Positions 8,747-17,073 of a stretch of DNA of 34,337 bases are shown here, piece after piece; position 1 is the stretch's first letter; every line of letters starts with the position of its first letter. The notes beneath the pieces were generated by a model, which saw only the letters and a list, made by a program, of their open reading frames with translations, was not told the origin of the DNA and made no database searches. The stretch is from CAYLUN01 sp964386865 (GTDB lineage Bacteria > Verrucomicrobiota > Kiritimatiellia > RFP12 > UBA1067), in NCBI GenBank assembly GCA_964386865.1, contig CAYLUN010000060.1, positions 1-34,337 on the forward strand, given 5' to 3'. Position numbers and translations under genes: made by a program.

Positions 8747-8834
8747 GCCGTTACGTTCTCCTTCAACTCCCGCGTTCCGATTCTGCGGCAGGGACCGTAG
8801 CCCCCTGCCATCCGCAAATCCCCGCCCGGCCACC

Positions 8835-9240
8835 CCGGTAGGGACGGCAGCCCCCTGCCGTCCGCAAGTCCCCGCCCCGGTAGGGACNNNNNNNNNNNNN
8901 NNNNNNNNNNNNNNNNNNNNNNNNNNNNNNNNNNNNNNNNNNNNNNNNNNNNNNNNNNNNNNNNNNNNNNNNNNNNNNNNNNNNNNNCCGGTAGGGACGG
9001 CAGCCCCCTGCCGTCCGCAAGTCCCCGCCCCGGTAGGGACGGCAGCCCCTGACGTCCGCAAGTCCCCGCCCCGGTAGGGACGGATCCCCTGCCGTCCGCA
9101 TGTCCCCTCCCCGGTAGGGACGGCAGCCCCCTGCCGTCCGCAAGTCCCCGCCCCGGTAGGGACGGATCCCCTGCCGTCCGCATGTCCCCTCCCCGGTAGG
9201 GACGGCAGCCCCCTGCCGTCCGCGGACGCCGACCGGCCGG
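8835..9240. repeat. Tandem array of 40-42 bp palindromic units
   Basis: The 8747-9261 intergenic space is filled by units beginning CCGGTAGGGAC at 8835, 8877, 8988, 9030, 9071, 9111, 9153 and 9193. Two subtypes are seen: a 41-42 bp one with arms GGACGGCAG/CTGCCGTCC and tail CAAGTCCCCGCC, and a 40 bp one with GGACGGATCCCC and tail CATGTCCCCTCC. The right half alternates the two. A decayed unit lies at about 8788-8820 and a related CGGACGCCG/CGGCGTCC palindrome at 9221-9246. No ORF or other signal is seen in this space. Confidence 0.92.
8888..8987. other. Assembly gap of exactly 100 N
   Basis: One hundred N interrupt the palindromic array. That length is a common placeholder for unknown distance, so the true number of repeat units is unknown and reading frames crossing the gap have no meaning. 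Confidence 0.98.
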
Positions 9241-9261
9241 CGTCCCTTCCGAAAAACACGT

Positions 9262-10635
9262 TCACCCCAGCTCCGCGACCGTCACCTCGGCCGGCGCCTT
9301 GCCGCCGAGCGCCGCCACGGCGGCGGCTTTTCCGGCCGCCTCGCCCAGCGCCACGGCGTTGCCCGTGACGCGGTAGCTCGAGTGCGCGATGAAGTCGCCG
9401 CTGATGCAGCGGCCCGCGAAGAGCAGGCCCTTGACGTCCTTCGCGACCAGCGCCCGCAGCGGAATATCGTAGGGCTTGGCTCGCCACGGATGCGCCTCAA
9501 TCCCCTTGGTCTTCTTGGGGTCGAGCGCGTGGACGTCCACGCCGAAGGTCGCGCGGCAGACCGCGTCATCGAAGCGCCGGCCCTCTTTGAGGTCGTCGGC
9601 CGTGACCGTGTAGAGCCCCCGCAGGCGGCGGCCCTCGCGCACGCCGATCTGCTCGGCCGTGGCCACGAGGCGCAGGCTCTTCCATACGCCGCCGGTGCCG
9701 CGCAGGCCGTCGATCAGCGCGTTCAGCTCCTTGCGGGCGTGCAGCGTCGCGCGCGTCACGTCTCGGGCGCTGGTGCCCTTGAAGCCGTACTCGTGGTTCG
9801 CCATCAGAATGAAAAGGTCATCGCGCACGCGGAAAAGCGAGGGCTTCGCGTAGGAAGGCGAGTGGCCGCCCGCCTCCATCGCCACCCGCAGCGCGTCCTT
9901 GGGCGCGGCCCACGACTGGGCGGCGTCGATGTCGTTGTAGAACGCCTTGAGGTCCGGCGCATGTACGCCCGCGACCAAGCAGATCAGGCTCATGGGCTGC
10001 GTGAGGCCCGTCTCGGGCTGGCCGAAGTCGAAGCCGCACCCCGCCTGCGCGCCGAAGTCGCCGTCGCCGGTGGCGTCGACGAAGACCGTGCCCGCCACAG
10101 CCTCCCGGCCGGACTTGGACTCGGTGACCACGTGTGTCAGCTGCCCGTTGGCGGCGACGGCCGCCGCCGAGCGCGTGTGGTAGCGGACCTCCACGCCGGC
10201 CTCCTCGCAGAGCGCCTCAAGCTGCGCCTTCATGACCTCCACGTCGTAGGCGTTGGTTGGCTTGCCCCCCGGCGTGACCGTGCGCGCGCCGCAGTCGTTG
10301 AGCCGCCGGATCAGCTCGTCCATGACGCCCTTCTTGTTGTCGCAGTCGAGCAGCCACGCGAGCAGGCCGGAGGTCCAGATGCCGCCGAGGCATCCGTGCT
10401 GCTCCAGCAGCAGCGTCTTCGCGCCTTTGCGGGCCGCGCACACGGCTGCGGCCACGCCGGCAGGCCCGCCGCCGCACACCACCACGTCGGCTGACTCGGC
10501 GACCGGGATGTCGCGCGCAGGCTCCCTCACCGTTGCGCCCCGCGCCACCGTCTCGGCCGCAAGCGCCTGCCCCGTCACGGCCGCAGGTAATGCCGCAGCC
10601 AGCCCGCCCAGCCTGATGAAATCTCGTCTGTTCAT
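9262..10635 (-). CDS. Tat-exported FAD-dependent oxidoreductase
   Basis: The 457-residue protein starts MNRRDFIRLGGLAAALPAA, a twin-arginine signal, so a folded, FAD-loaded enzyme is probably exported. VVVCGGGPAGVAAAVCAARKG (about 52-72) is the dinucleotide-binding GxGxxG fold, followed by LLLEQHGCLGGIWTSG, typical of the FAD-dependent oxidoreductase family (PF12831 type). The C-terminal LLFAGRCISGDFIAHSSYR and GEAAGKAAA complete the FAD site. Substrates of this family are largely unknown; several members sit in polysaccharide or sugar-derivative clusters, which fits the neighbours. ATG 10635 follows AGGGGGG with seven bases between and is preferred over a TTG two codons upstream. It is divergent from the HPr gene. 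Confidence 0.88.
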   Translation of the reverse strand: MNRRDFIRLGGLAAALPAAVTGQALAAETVARGATVREPARDIPVAESADVVVCGGGPAGVAAAVCAARKGAKTLLLEQHGCLGGIWTSGLLAWLLDCDNKKGVMDELIRRLNDCGARTVTPGGKPTNAYDVEVMKAQLEALCEEAGVEVRYHTRSAAAVAANGQLTHVVTESKSGREAVAGTVFVDATGDGDFGAQAGCGFDFGQPETGLTQPMSLICLVAGVHAPDLKAFYNDIDAAQSWAAPKDALRVAMEAGGHSPSYAKPSLFRVRDDLFILMANHEYGFKGTSARDVTRATLHARKELNALIDGLRGTGGVWKSLRLVATAEQIGVREGRRLRGLYTVTADDLKEGRRFDDAVCRATFGVDVHALDPKKTKGIEAHPWRAKPYDIPLRALVAKDVKGLLFAGRCISGDFIAHSSYRVTGNAVALGEAAGKAAAVAALGGKAPAEVTVAELG

Positions 10636-10672
10636 TCGCAAGCCCCCCTGTCGCTGCGATCAGCGTGTTCGA

Positions 10673-10702
10673 ACCATACACGCCAAGGCCCACCACTGGC
10701 AA
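10673..10702 (-). promoter_or_regulatory. Candidate promoter of the FAD oxidoreductase gene
   Basis: On the minus strand TTGCCA (10702-10697), an 18-base spacer and TATGGT (10678-10673) lie 38 bases upstream of the ATG. Motif match only. Confidence 0.4.
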
Positions 10703-10748
10703 TGAAAATGTTGTTCGTCTGTGTGCCCGCATTCTCGCGCATTCGTGC

Positions 10749-10777
10749 TTTACACCACAACCCGTTTGCGTCATAAT
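10749..10777 (+). promoter_or_regulatory. Probable sigma70-type promoter of the HPr gene
   Basis: TTTACA (10749-10754), a 17-base spacer and CATAAT (10772-10777) each match five of six consensus positions. It would give a leader of about 65-70 bases before the HPr start. Confidence 0.6.
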
Positions 10778-10851
10778 CCAAATACTCAATCGCTTTGATA
10801 GTCTATTGGTGTGAAGAGTGCGGGCGGGAACGCCAAGGAAGGAGGCGCGCC

Positions 10852-11118
10852 ATGAGGATACAGAACGTCACGCTTCGCTGCGAGGAAGGCCTCCACCTGC
10901 GCATCGCTTCGAAAGTCGCAAAAATCGCCCAGAAGGCCGGCGGCCTCGTCCACATCAGGTGCGAGGGCTGCCCCCGCGCAGACGCCTGTTCCGTGCTGGA
11001 TCTGCTGACGCTCGGCGCGACAGCGGGCACGCCCCTTGAGATTGAGGCCGAGGGCCCGAACGAGGAGCGTGTGCTGCTCGAACTGGCCAGCGTGTTCGAG
11101 TCTGGCGGCGGCATCTGA
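10852..11118 (+). CDS. HPr family phosphocarrier protein
   Basis: The 88-residue protein has the size of HPr. His15 in GLHLRIASKV is at the position phosphorylated by enzyme I, and Ser47 in CSVLDLLTLGA matches the regulatory serine phosphorylated by HPr kinase. It differs from canonical HPr in that the ARPA after the histidine is LRIA, and it has four cysteines (10, 37, 40, 46), of which CEGC and the nearby third form a small cluster. The ATG at 10852 is preceded by AAGGAGG with a good spacing; earlier in-frame starts encode an unrelated stretch. No EI, EII or HPr kinase gene is nearby, so a regulatory rather than a transport role is possible. Confidence 0.9.
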   Translation: MRIQNVTLRCEEGLHLRIASKVAKIAQKAGGLVHIRCEGCPRADACSVLDLLTLGATAGTPLEIEAEGPNEERVLLELASVFESGGGI

Positions 11119-11171
11119 TCGCACCCCCGTGCTCTCGCGCCGCGGCGCAACGGCGATCCTCTGGCTCTGAA

Positions 11172-11275
11172 ACTGGCTCTCTAGTTCCGGCGCTGTGTCG
11201 CCGGAAACTGGCGTTGTGTCGCCGGAAACTGGCTCTGTAGTTCCGGCGCTGTGTCGCCGGAAATGGCGCTGTCTA
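11172..11275. repeat. Direct repeats carrying a TTCCGGCG palindrome
   Basis: The gap 11119-11421 between HPr and the beta-helix gene holds a repeated CTGGCTCT-TAG block followed by the hairpin TTCCGGCG/CGCCGGAA at 11185-11206 and 11241-11262, with a third partial copy (GCGTTGTGTCGCCGGAA) at about 11210-11226 and a decayed end to 11275. This family differs from the GGACGGC family. The rest of the gap holds only the promoter-like site at 11342-11369. Confidence 0.8.
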
Positions 11276-11341
11276 CGGAAACACGCCTCAGGTCGGCTGC
11301 CCTTGCGTCATCTAGTCGTGTTCTCGCGCCGTGTTAGCGGT

Positions 11342-11369
11342 TTGCCGCCTCGCCCCGCTTTGCTATAGT
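11342..11369 (+). promoter_or_regulatory. Candidate promoter of the beta-helix gene
   Basis: TTGCCG (11342-11347), a 16-base spacer and TATAGT (11364-11369) lie about 50 bases before the ATG at 11422. Motif match only. Confidence 0.4.
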
Positions 11370-11421
11370 ATTCCCAAAAGGCGGGTTGCTCGAACCGGGT
11401 GCCGCCTGAAAGGGAGAACGG

Positions 11422-13836
11422 ATGCAGACAGGCGCGAAGGCTCTACTGATCGTGACGGCTGCGGGGTCGATGGCGCTTACCCTGGGCTCACGGGCGCTCG
11501 CCGCGACCTTCGCCGTCTCGCCGGCCGGCAGCGACGCGAGCCCCGGCACGCAGGCGCAGCCGCTGGCTACGCTCGAGGCGGCCCGCGACGCGGCCCGCAA
11601 GGCCGGCGCGGGGCCGCACACGATCCGTCTCCTCCCCGGCGCGTACTACCTGGAGAAGCCGCTCACGCTGGACGCGCAGGATAAGGGGCTGACCATCGAG
11701 TCCGCCACGACCAACAGCGTCGTGCTCTATGGTGGAAGGCGGGTCGCCGGCTGGCGGCGCGAGGGCGACCGCTTCTGGATCGCCGACCTGCCCGGCGTCA
11801 AGGAGGGCGCGTGGGATTTCCGCGCGCTGCTCGTCAACGGGCGCCTCGCCGAGCGCGCCGTCTTCCCGGGCACAAACACCTTCGACAACCTCGGCACCTG
11901 GAGCCTCCCCCTCCTGCCCGCCGTGGCGGGCCACTGGGAGCGCAAGCCCACGCGCGAAGAGTCGACCACCATGCCCTACAAGCCGGAGGACCTCCCGGCT
12001 AGCCTCGACGTGCGCAACGCCGAGGTCCGCATGTATCACATGTGGGCCGAGTCGCTGGTGGGCGTCGCCAGCAACGACCTGCAGCGGCACGCGCTGCTCC
12101 TCTCCTCCGAGCCCGCGTGGCCGCCGGGCGCCCTGAACCGCAGGAAGTACGTGGTCTACAACACGCGCGAAGGCATGACCCGCCCCGGCCAGTGGTATCT
12201 CGACCGCACCGCCGGCCGCCTGGTTTATTGGCCGCTGCCGGACGAGGATCTGGCGAAGGCCTCGGTCGTCGCGCCCACCTGCGAGCGCGTCATCGCCCTT
12301 CTCGGCACCCAGCAGAAACCGGTCGAGGGCGTCACGCTCCGGGGCTTCAGCGTACAGGCGACCACCGCGCCGCTCAAGCCCGCCAGTTTCGGCGCGGCCG
12401 CGTTCGACGGCGCCGTCCACGCGGTCTACGCCCGGTCGTGCGCGTTCGAGAAACTCGAAATCTGCAACGCGGGCGGGCTCGGCTTGCGCGCGGACAACCT
12501 GTCCGACAGCCGCGTCACCGACTGCCACATCCACCACATCGGCGCGTGCGGCGCCAAGGTCGGCGGCACCGGCACGCTCATCGCGCGCAACCACATCCAC
12601 CACCTCGGCGTCTACTACCCGAGCGCCGCCGCGTCTGTGCTGGGCGGCGGCGCGATGCACATCTACCGAAACGAGATCCACGACGCGCCCTACTCCGGCA
12701 TCATCAGCGGCGGCGGCGGCAAGGGGAACCTGATCGAGGAGAACCTCATTTACCGCGTCATGCGCGAGCTGCACGACGGCGCGGCGATCTACGGCAACAT
12801 GGACGCCTGCACCATCCGCGGCAACGTGGTGCGCGACGTCGTCCAGGTCGGCAGCGGGTTCGGCGCGTCAGCCTACTACCTCGACGAGGGCGCGAAGGAC
12901 TGCATCGTCGAGCGCAACGTCGCGCAGGGCGTCCCCATGCCGACCCACAACCACATCACGCGCAACATCATCGTGCGCGACAACGTCTTCATCGCCGACG
13001 GGGACATGACCGTCTCGTTCCAAAGCTCCGTGGGCGGCACCTTCGAGCGCAACACGCTCGTCGTGCCCGGCAAGCTGACCGTGCGCCAGCCCAACGGCAT
13101 CAAGGCGTGGAAGGGCAACGTCATCTACCAGGGCGGCGACGGCGCCACGGGCAGCCCCCAGGCCTTCACGATCAGCGACAGCGTGCCGGCCGAACCCGCT
13201 CCGGGGCGCAAGGCGAACGCCGCCGAGGCCGCGCGCGTCGCGTCCGCACCGGCCATCAACGGCGAGATCACGACCGCGGAGTGGCCGGGCAAGCTTCAGT
13301 CGCTCGACCGCGAGCCCTCGCGCTTCCGGGTCGGCGGCGCGCCGGTCTTGGCGAAGTTCGCCTACGATGACCAGTGCCTCTACGTGGCCGCAAACGTGAC
13401 CATGTTCGGGCCCGCCAAAGTCAGCACGAACTCGGTCTGGGGCAAGGACGACGGCGTGGAGATCTGCCTCGCGGGAGTGGCGCCCGACGGCAAGCCGGCC
13501 ACGTTCATCGTGCGCGGCTTCGCGGCCGGCGCGCTCCAGAGCGCCACCGATGCCGGCGCGCCCGCGGAGGCCGCCGCGCGGCTGGGCCGCGAGACGCGCT
13601 TCTGCGCCGCCTCCATCGGCGGCCCCGGCGGCGCGCTGTTCGGCAAGGGCTGGCGCGGCGAGTGGGCCATCCCCTTCGCGGCGCTGGGCCTCAAGCCCGA
13701 GCCCGGCCTGAAGGTCGCCTTCAACATGGGCGCGTATTGCAGCGAGTTCGGCGAGTGGCACTGCTGGGAGGGCACGCAGGCCGAGAACTGGCGGCTCGAC
13801 CAGGCCGGCGCGCTGCAGCTCATGAAGGACAAGTGA
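11422..13836 (+). CDS. Secreted right-handed beta-helix protein with C-terminal CBM9-like domain
   Basis: The 804-residue protein begins with a Sec signal (about 1-28, ending SRALA). Residues about 30-75 are the opening strand pair shared with the SGNH/beta-helix protein at 5972 (SPAGSDASPGTQAQPLATLEAARDA). A long right-handed beta-helix follows to about residue 570, with repeated turns such as DCHIHHIGACGAKV and NEIHDAPYSGII. From about 605 a beta-sandwich begins with INGEITTAEW and includes FAYDDQCLYVAANV and DDGVEICLAG, a CBM9/DOMON-type pattern for sugar binding. It is probably a polysaccharide-active enzyme; the reaction is not evident. ATG 11422 follows AAAGGGAGAACGG. It ends two bases from the PHP gene, which runs towards it. 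Confidence 0.87.
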   Translation: MQTGAKALLIVTAAGSMALTLGSRALAATFAVSPAGSDASPGTQAQPLATLEAARDAARKAGAGPHTIRLLPGAYYLEKPLTLDAQDKGLTIESATTNSVVLYGGRRVAGWRREGDRFWIADLPGVKEGAWDFRALLVNGRLAERAVFPGTNTFDNLGTWSLPLLPAVAGHWERKPTREESTTMPYKPEDLPASLDVRNAEVRMYHMWAESLVGVASNDLQRHALLLSSEPAWPPGALNRRKYVVYNTREGMTRPGQWYLDRTAGRLVYWPLPDEDLAKASVVAPTCERVIALLGTQQKPVEGVTLRGFSVQATTAPLKPASFGAAAFDGAVHAVYARSCAFEKLEICNAGGLGLRADNLSDSRVTDCHIHHIGACGAKVGGTGTLIARNHIHHLGVYYPSAAASVLGGGAMHIYRNEIHDAPYSGIISGGGGKGNLIEENLIYRVMRELHDGAAIYGNMDACTIRGNVVRDVVQVGSGFGASAYYLDEGAKDCIVERNVAQGVPMPTHNHITRNIIVRDNVFIADGDMTVSFQSSVGGTFERNTLVVPGKLTVRQPNGIKAWKGNVIYQGGDGATGSPQAFTISDSVPAEPAPGRKANAAEAARVASAPAINGEITTAEWPGKLQSLDREPSRFRVGGAPVLAKFAYDDQCLYVAANVTMFGPAKVSTNSVWGKDDGVEICLAGVAPDGKPATFIVRGFAAGALQSATDAGAPAEAAARLGRETRFCAASIGGPGGALFGKGWRGEWAIPFAALGLKPEPGLKVAFNMGAYCSEFGEWHCWEGTQAENWRLDQAGALQLMKDK

Positions 13837-13838
13837 GG

Positions 13839-15197
13839 TCAGGCCGCTCCGTAGGGCTGCGTCCAGGCCACCTGAGTTTCGGGATGAAAGTGGCGCCTGT
13901 AGCCGCACGGGGCGTCGGACTCCACGCGCGCCCGCACATAGAGGTCGTCCGGCGCCATCCGGTAGGTGGCCTCGGTGCCCTCGGCCAGGTGCGCGGTCTT
14001 GCCGATGTCGGTCGAGTAGACCGGGATCGTGCGCGCGCCGCGCCCTTTCTCCGCCGGGCTCGCGACGGCGCGCACCGTCTGGTCGAAGCCCCGCTTCGTG
14101 GTGATGAAGCGAATGCGGTATTTCACGTTCGGCGCAGCCTGAACCTTCACGCGCAGCGTCCTGCCGGCCGCGCTGAACGCCACGTCGTCCAGCAGCGCGC
14201 CGCAGGTGGCGTAGAAGTCGCCCGCGTGCATCGCGGCGAGCAGCGCGTCCGGCGTGAGGGCCGCGCTGCGCACCATGACCCACGCGTCCTCCAGCCGCTG
14301 CTCGGGCGTGCGGTCGAGGTAGACGTGCGTGTCATCCGAGCCGACGCCGTACAGGAGCGCCTGGCCCTTCAGGCTGCGGAACGCGTTGACCGCGTCCCAG
14401 AAGCTGTCGTTGTTCACGCCCGGCGCGTCCGGGTGCGGCGCGAAGGCCGACCCGCCGTTGCACACCTCGAAGAAGCGCACCTCCGGATTGTCGATCAGAT
14501 CCTGCGGCGCGATATCCCAGTAGACCCACTGCGGGTGGTTCAGCGTCAGCAGGGACGCCCGCTTCATCTTCGCGGCCAGCGCCGAAACCTCCGCCGCGTC
14601 GCGCCGAATCAGCTCGCCGACGCTCATAGGGTCGTCCTTGATCTGCTTGCTGAGGGGGCCGCCCTTGACGAAAGGTATCGAGTCCGGCAGGTTCACGCAA
14701 TTCAGGTGAACCTGAATGCCGTTCAGCACCTGGGTGATCTCCACGGCGGGCAGCAGCAGAAACGTGCCGGGCTCGTCGAAGCGCTCCTGCATCTCGGCGT
14801 ACGTCTTCAGCCTCACCTCGGTCTTGCCGTTCTGCAGCCGGGCCTCAACACCTGAGCCGAAAGCCTTGACGTAAGCGTCGAAGATCGGACGCGTCACGAC
14901 CGGAGGCCATTTGCCCTCCTTCTCCTCCACCGGCCGCCACTGGCTGGCGTCGTCCGCGAACACGTTGTGGTCGCTCAGCCCGACGAAGTCATAGCCCAGG
15001 CTCTTGTAGATGTCGATCGCCTGCTCCGGGAAGGCCCGCCCATCCGACCAGTAGCTGTGCATGTGCAGGTTGCCGCGATACCAGCGCGCGCCCGCCGCGC
15101 CCCTTTGTTCGCCCGCCGAGCGGCAGCCCGCCAGCAGGCCCGCACCACCATATCCAAACGCCTTCAGCGCCTCGCGGCGCGTCAACAGTCCCCGCAT
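13839..15197 (-). CDS. PHP-domain metal-dependent phosphoesterase-like protein, Tat lipoprotein
   Basis: The 452-residue protein starts MRGLLTRREALKAFGYGG with a twin-arginine pair and a lipobox LLAGC (Cys25), so it is probably exported folded and lipid-anchored. Metal-binding PHP motifs are present in order: GNLHMHSYWSDG (His45, His47), GLSDHNVF (Asp76, His77), LLLPAVEIT (Glu), LTLNHPQW (His) and GVGSDDTHVY (Asp, His). PHP proteins are usually cytosolic phosphoesterases; exported ones in polysaccharide-degrading bacteria have no settled substrate. The ATG at 15197 follows GAGGGGGGCGAG and starts the signal, so it is preferred to an ATG 26 codons upstream. It converges on the beta-helix gene and diverges from the alpha/alpha-toroid gene. 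Confidence 0.87.
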   Translation of the reverse strand: MRGLLTRREALKAFGYGGAGLLAGCRSAGEQRGAAGARWYRGNLHMHSYWSDGRAFPEQAIDIYKSLGYDFVGLSDHNVFADDASQWRPVEEKEGKWPPVVTRPIFDAYVKAFGSGVEARLQNGKTEVRLKTYAEMQERFDEPGTFLLLPAVEITQVLNGIQVHLNCVNLPDSIPFVKGGPLSKQIKDDPMSVGELIRRDAAEVSALAAKMKRASLLTLNHPQWVYWDIAPQDLIDNPEVRFFEVCNGGSAFAPHPDAPGVNNDSFWDAVNAFRSLKGQALLYGVGSDDTHVYLDRTPEQRLEDAWVMVRSAALTPDALLAAMHAGDFYATCGALLDDVAFSAAGRTLRVKVQAAPNVKYRIRFITTKRGFDQTVRAVASPAEKGRGARTIPVYSTDIGKTAHLAEGTEATYRMAPDDLYVRARVESDAPCGYRRHFHPETQVAWTQPYGAA

Positions 15198-15384
15198 CTC
15201 GCCCCCCTCTTCGCTGCCGGATGGCCGTTCACTAACAGTGTCCGTTATGGTGCGAAATACGGGGTTCGGATGCAAGCTGAAACGGTTAGGCCGAAACGCT
15301 CAGCCAGCGACTTGTACGTTTCTTGTAAGACGCCCGCCTCCTCAAGCGTAGTAAGGTTAGAAGCCAACCGAAAGGAGACCCGCC

Positions 15385-16953
15385 ATGAACACCACAATCG
15401 ACCTGCTGCCCAACTACAGCGAACCCAGCTACCTGTGCCGCCTCGCCAGCATGTTCCGCGGCCTGCGCCAGCCCCGCAACACGCGCGCGTACAAAGAGGC
15501 CGTGATCGAGACCCAGCGCCTCTCCGCCCCTGTCGCCGCCCTTGTTCTGCCCGCCTTGTGCGTCACCTTGCTGACGCTTCTCTCCTCACGCGAAAGTCGC
15601 GACGACCCCGCGTACGAGGTCTTCCGGCTGGAACCCGACACCCTCGACATCCTGAATGACCCGGCCCTCGTCAAGGCCGACGATCCGCCACCGCCCTCCG
15701 ATATCGTCAACACCCTCGTCGCCCCGGACGTGTCCGTGCGCACAGACAAACCCGAAGAGGCCGCGCGCCCCGGCCCGACGCCGATCGCCGACATCAGCGC
15801 CGTGCGGAACATACCCAGCGTCATCTTCATCAAAGACCTGTATGGGGTGAATCGCTCGAGCGGCGTGCGCGGCCAACTGATCGCCGACAAAGGAGGCGAC
15901 CAGCGCACCGAGGACGCGGTCATGCTGGCCCTGCGCTGGCTCAAAAAGAACCAGCAGCCGGACGGCTCGTGGAACAAGAACAAGGTCGCCATGACCAGCC
16001 TCGCCGTGCTGACCTTCCTCGCCCACGACGAGCGGCCCGGCTACTCCGCCGAGTTCGGCCCGACGGTCCAGCGCGCGCTGGAGTATCTGCTGTCCGTCCA
16101 AAACCCATCGACCGGCCGCCTGCCCGGCAACTACGACCACCCGATCGCCACCTACGCGCTGTGCGAGGCCTACGCCATGACCCGCAACCCGAACGTCAAG
16201 GCCGCAGCCCTCGCCGCCCTTGACCCGCTCATCAAGGGCCAGCACCCCACCGGCGGCTGGACCTACAACCTCGACCCGGCCGTCGACAAAGAGACCGGCA
16301 CCTACCGCGACGACACCTCTTACATGGGCTGGTGCGCGCAAGCGCTGAAGGCCGCAAGGATGGCCGGCCTGCGCCCCGATGGGCTCGACAAGGCCTGCAA
16401 GCTGGCGGTCAGGGGCTTCAAGAAGAACGCCGCGCCCGGCGGCGGCTTCGGCTACACCGCGCCCGGCGCGGGCGGACTCACCGGCGTCGGCACGCTCTGC
16501 CTACAACTGCTCGGGGCGGCCGACGAGCGCGAGGTGAAGAAGTCGCTTGACCTCATGGCCGCCTGGCAGCCCTCCTTCGACGTCAAAGGGCCCATCGGCA
16601 ATTCGCTCCAATACTACTTCTACTACGCCACGCAGGCCAAGTTCCACGAGGATGGCAAGCGCTGGGACAACTGGAACCAGACCATGAAGACGGTTTACGT
16701 GAACGCGCAGCAGATCGAGCGGAACGCCATCAAGGACCCGCAGGGCCGCGACCGCGACATCGGCTGGTGGGTCAACGGCGATGCCCATACCGACCGCCCG
16801 GTGATGGACACCTGCCTCGCCGCGCTCCAGCTCATGGTCTACTACCGCTACCTGATCACGACCAGCGTCGCCGCCGTCAGCGTGGAGCCGGAGATCAAGG
16901 CCTCGGCCGAGGAGTCCGGCGACATCCCCGTCCTCGTCCCGCTCAACCTCTGA
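15385..16953 (+). CDS. Membrane-anchored prenyltransferase/squalene-oxidase-repeat protein
   Basis: The 522-residue protein has a cytosolic N-terminus of about 47 residues, one membrane helix (about 48-66, APVAALVLPALCVTLLTLL) and a Pro-rich linker. An alpha/alpha-toroid domain runs from about 175 to 475 with the typical repeats LRWLKKNQQPDGSW, GQHPTGGWTYNLDP and APGGGFGYTAPG. The DxDD motif of squalene-hopene cyclases is absent, so it is probably not a cyclase. The N-terminus (helix, then PPPPSDIVNTLVAPDV) is arranged like TonB-type periplasmic linkers, which suggests the toroid faces the periplasm. ATG 15385 follows GAAAGGAG. It precedes the sigma-factor operon by 120 bases of repeats; shared function with that operon is unproven. 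Confidence 0.8.
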   Translation: MNTTIDLLPNYSEPSYLCRLASMFRGLRQPRNTRAYKEAVIETQRLSAPVAALVLPALCVTLLTLLSSRESRDDPAYEVFRLEPDTLDILNDPALVKADDPPPPSDIVNTLVAPDVSVRTDKPEEAARPGPTPIADISAVRNIPSVIFIKDLYGVNRSSGVRGQLIADKGGDQRTEDAVMLALRWLKKNQQPDGSWNKNKVAMTSLAVLTFLAHDERPGYSAEFGPTVQRALEYLLSVQNPSTGRLPGNYDHPIATYALCEAYAMTRNPNVKAAALAALDPLIKGQHPTGGWTYNLDPAVDKETGTYRDDTSYMGWCAQALKAARMAGLRPDGLDKACKLAVRGFKKNAAPGGGFGYTAPGAGGLTGVGTLCLQLLGAADEREVKKSLDLMAAWQPSFDVKGPIGNSLQYYFYYATQAKFHEDGKRWDNWNQTMKTVYVNAQQIERNAIKDPQGRDRDIGWWVNGDAHTDRPVMDTCLAALQLMVYYRYLITTSVAAVSVEPEIKASAEESGDIPVLVPLNL

Positions 16954-16960
16954 GCCCCTG

Positions 16961-17032
16961 AACCATGAACCATGAACCATAAACCATAAACCATGAACCA
17001 TGAACCATGAACCTCCCCAACCTCCCCAACCC
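16961..17032. repeat. Heptamer tandem repeat AACCATG/AACCATA
   Basis: Seven units of AACCATG or AACCATA run without interruption from 16961 to 17009, followed by two AACCTCCCC units and a partial one. It is a simple sequence repeat directly upstream of the ECF sigma factor and may vary in length by slippage. Confidence 0.95.
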
Positions 17033-17073
17033 AAGTTTCCCGCTATTCCACCATTCCATCACTCCGCCCTTCC

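Noticed and set aside
8835..9240. CRISPR-like array of about 40-bp units
   Set aside because: There are no unique spacers: the whole unit repeats, it is itself palindromic, and single copies occur elsewhere, including inside genes. No cas gene is present.
8747..9487. N-terminal extension of the SGNH/beta-helix gene through the repeats and the N gap
   Set aside because: The frame crosses 100 N of unknown true length and only repeat sequence, while ATG 8746 starts a clear signal peptide with a ribosome-binding site.
13374..14855. Long plus-strand frame over the beta-helix end and PHP gene
   Set aside because: It is antisense to the PHP gene and out of frame with the beta-helix gene, both of which have complete motifs.
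15385..16953. Squalene-hopene cyclase
   Set aside because: The alpha/alpha-toroid repeats match, but the catalytic DxDD motif is absent and the membrane anchor with a Pro-rich linker does not fit the enzyme.
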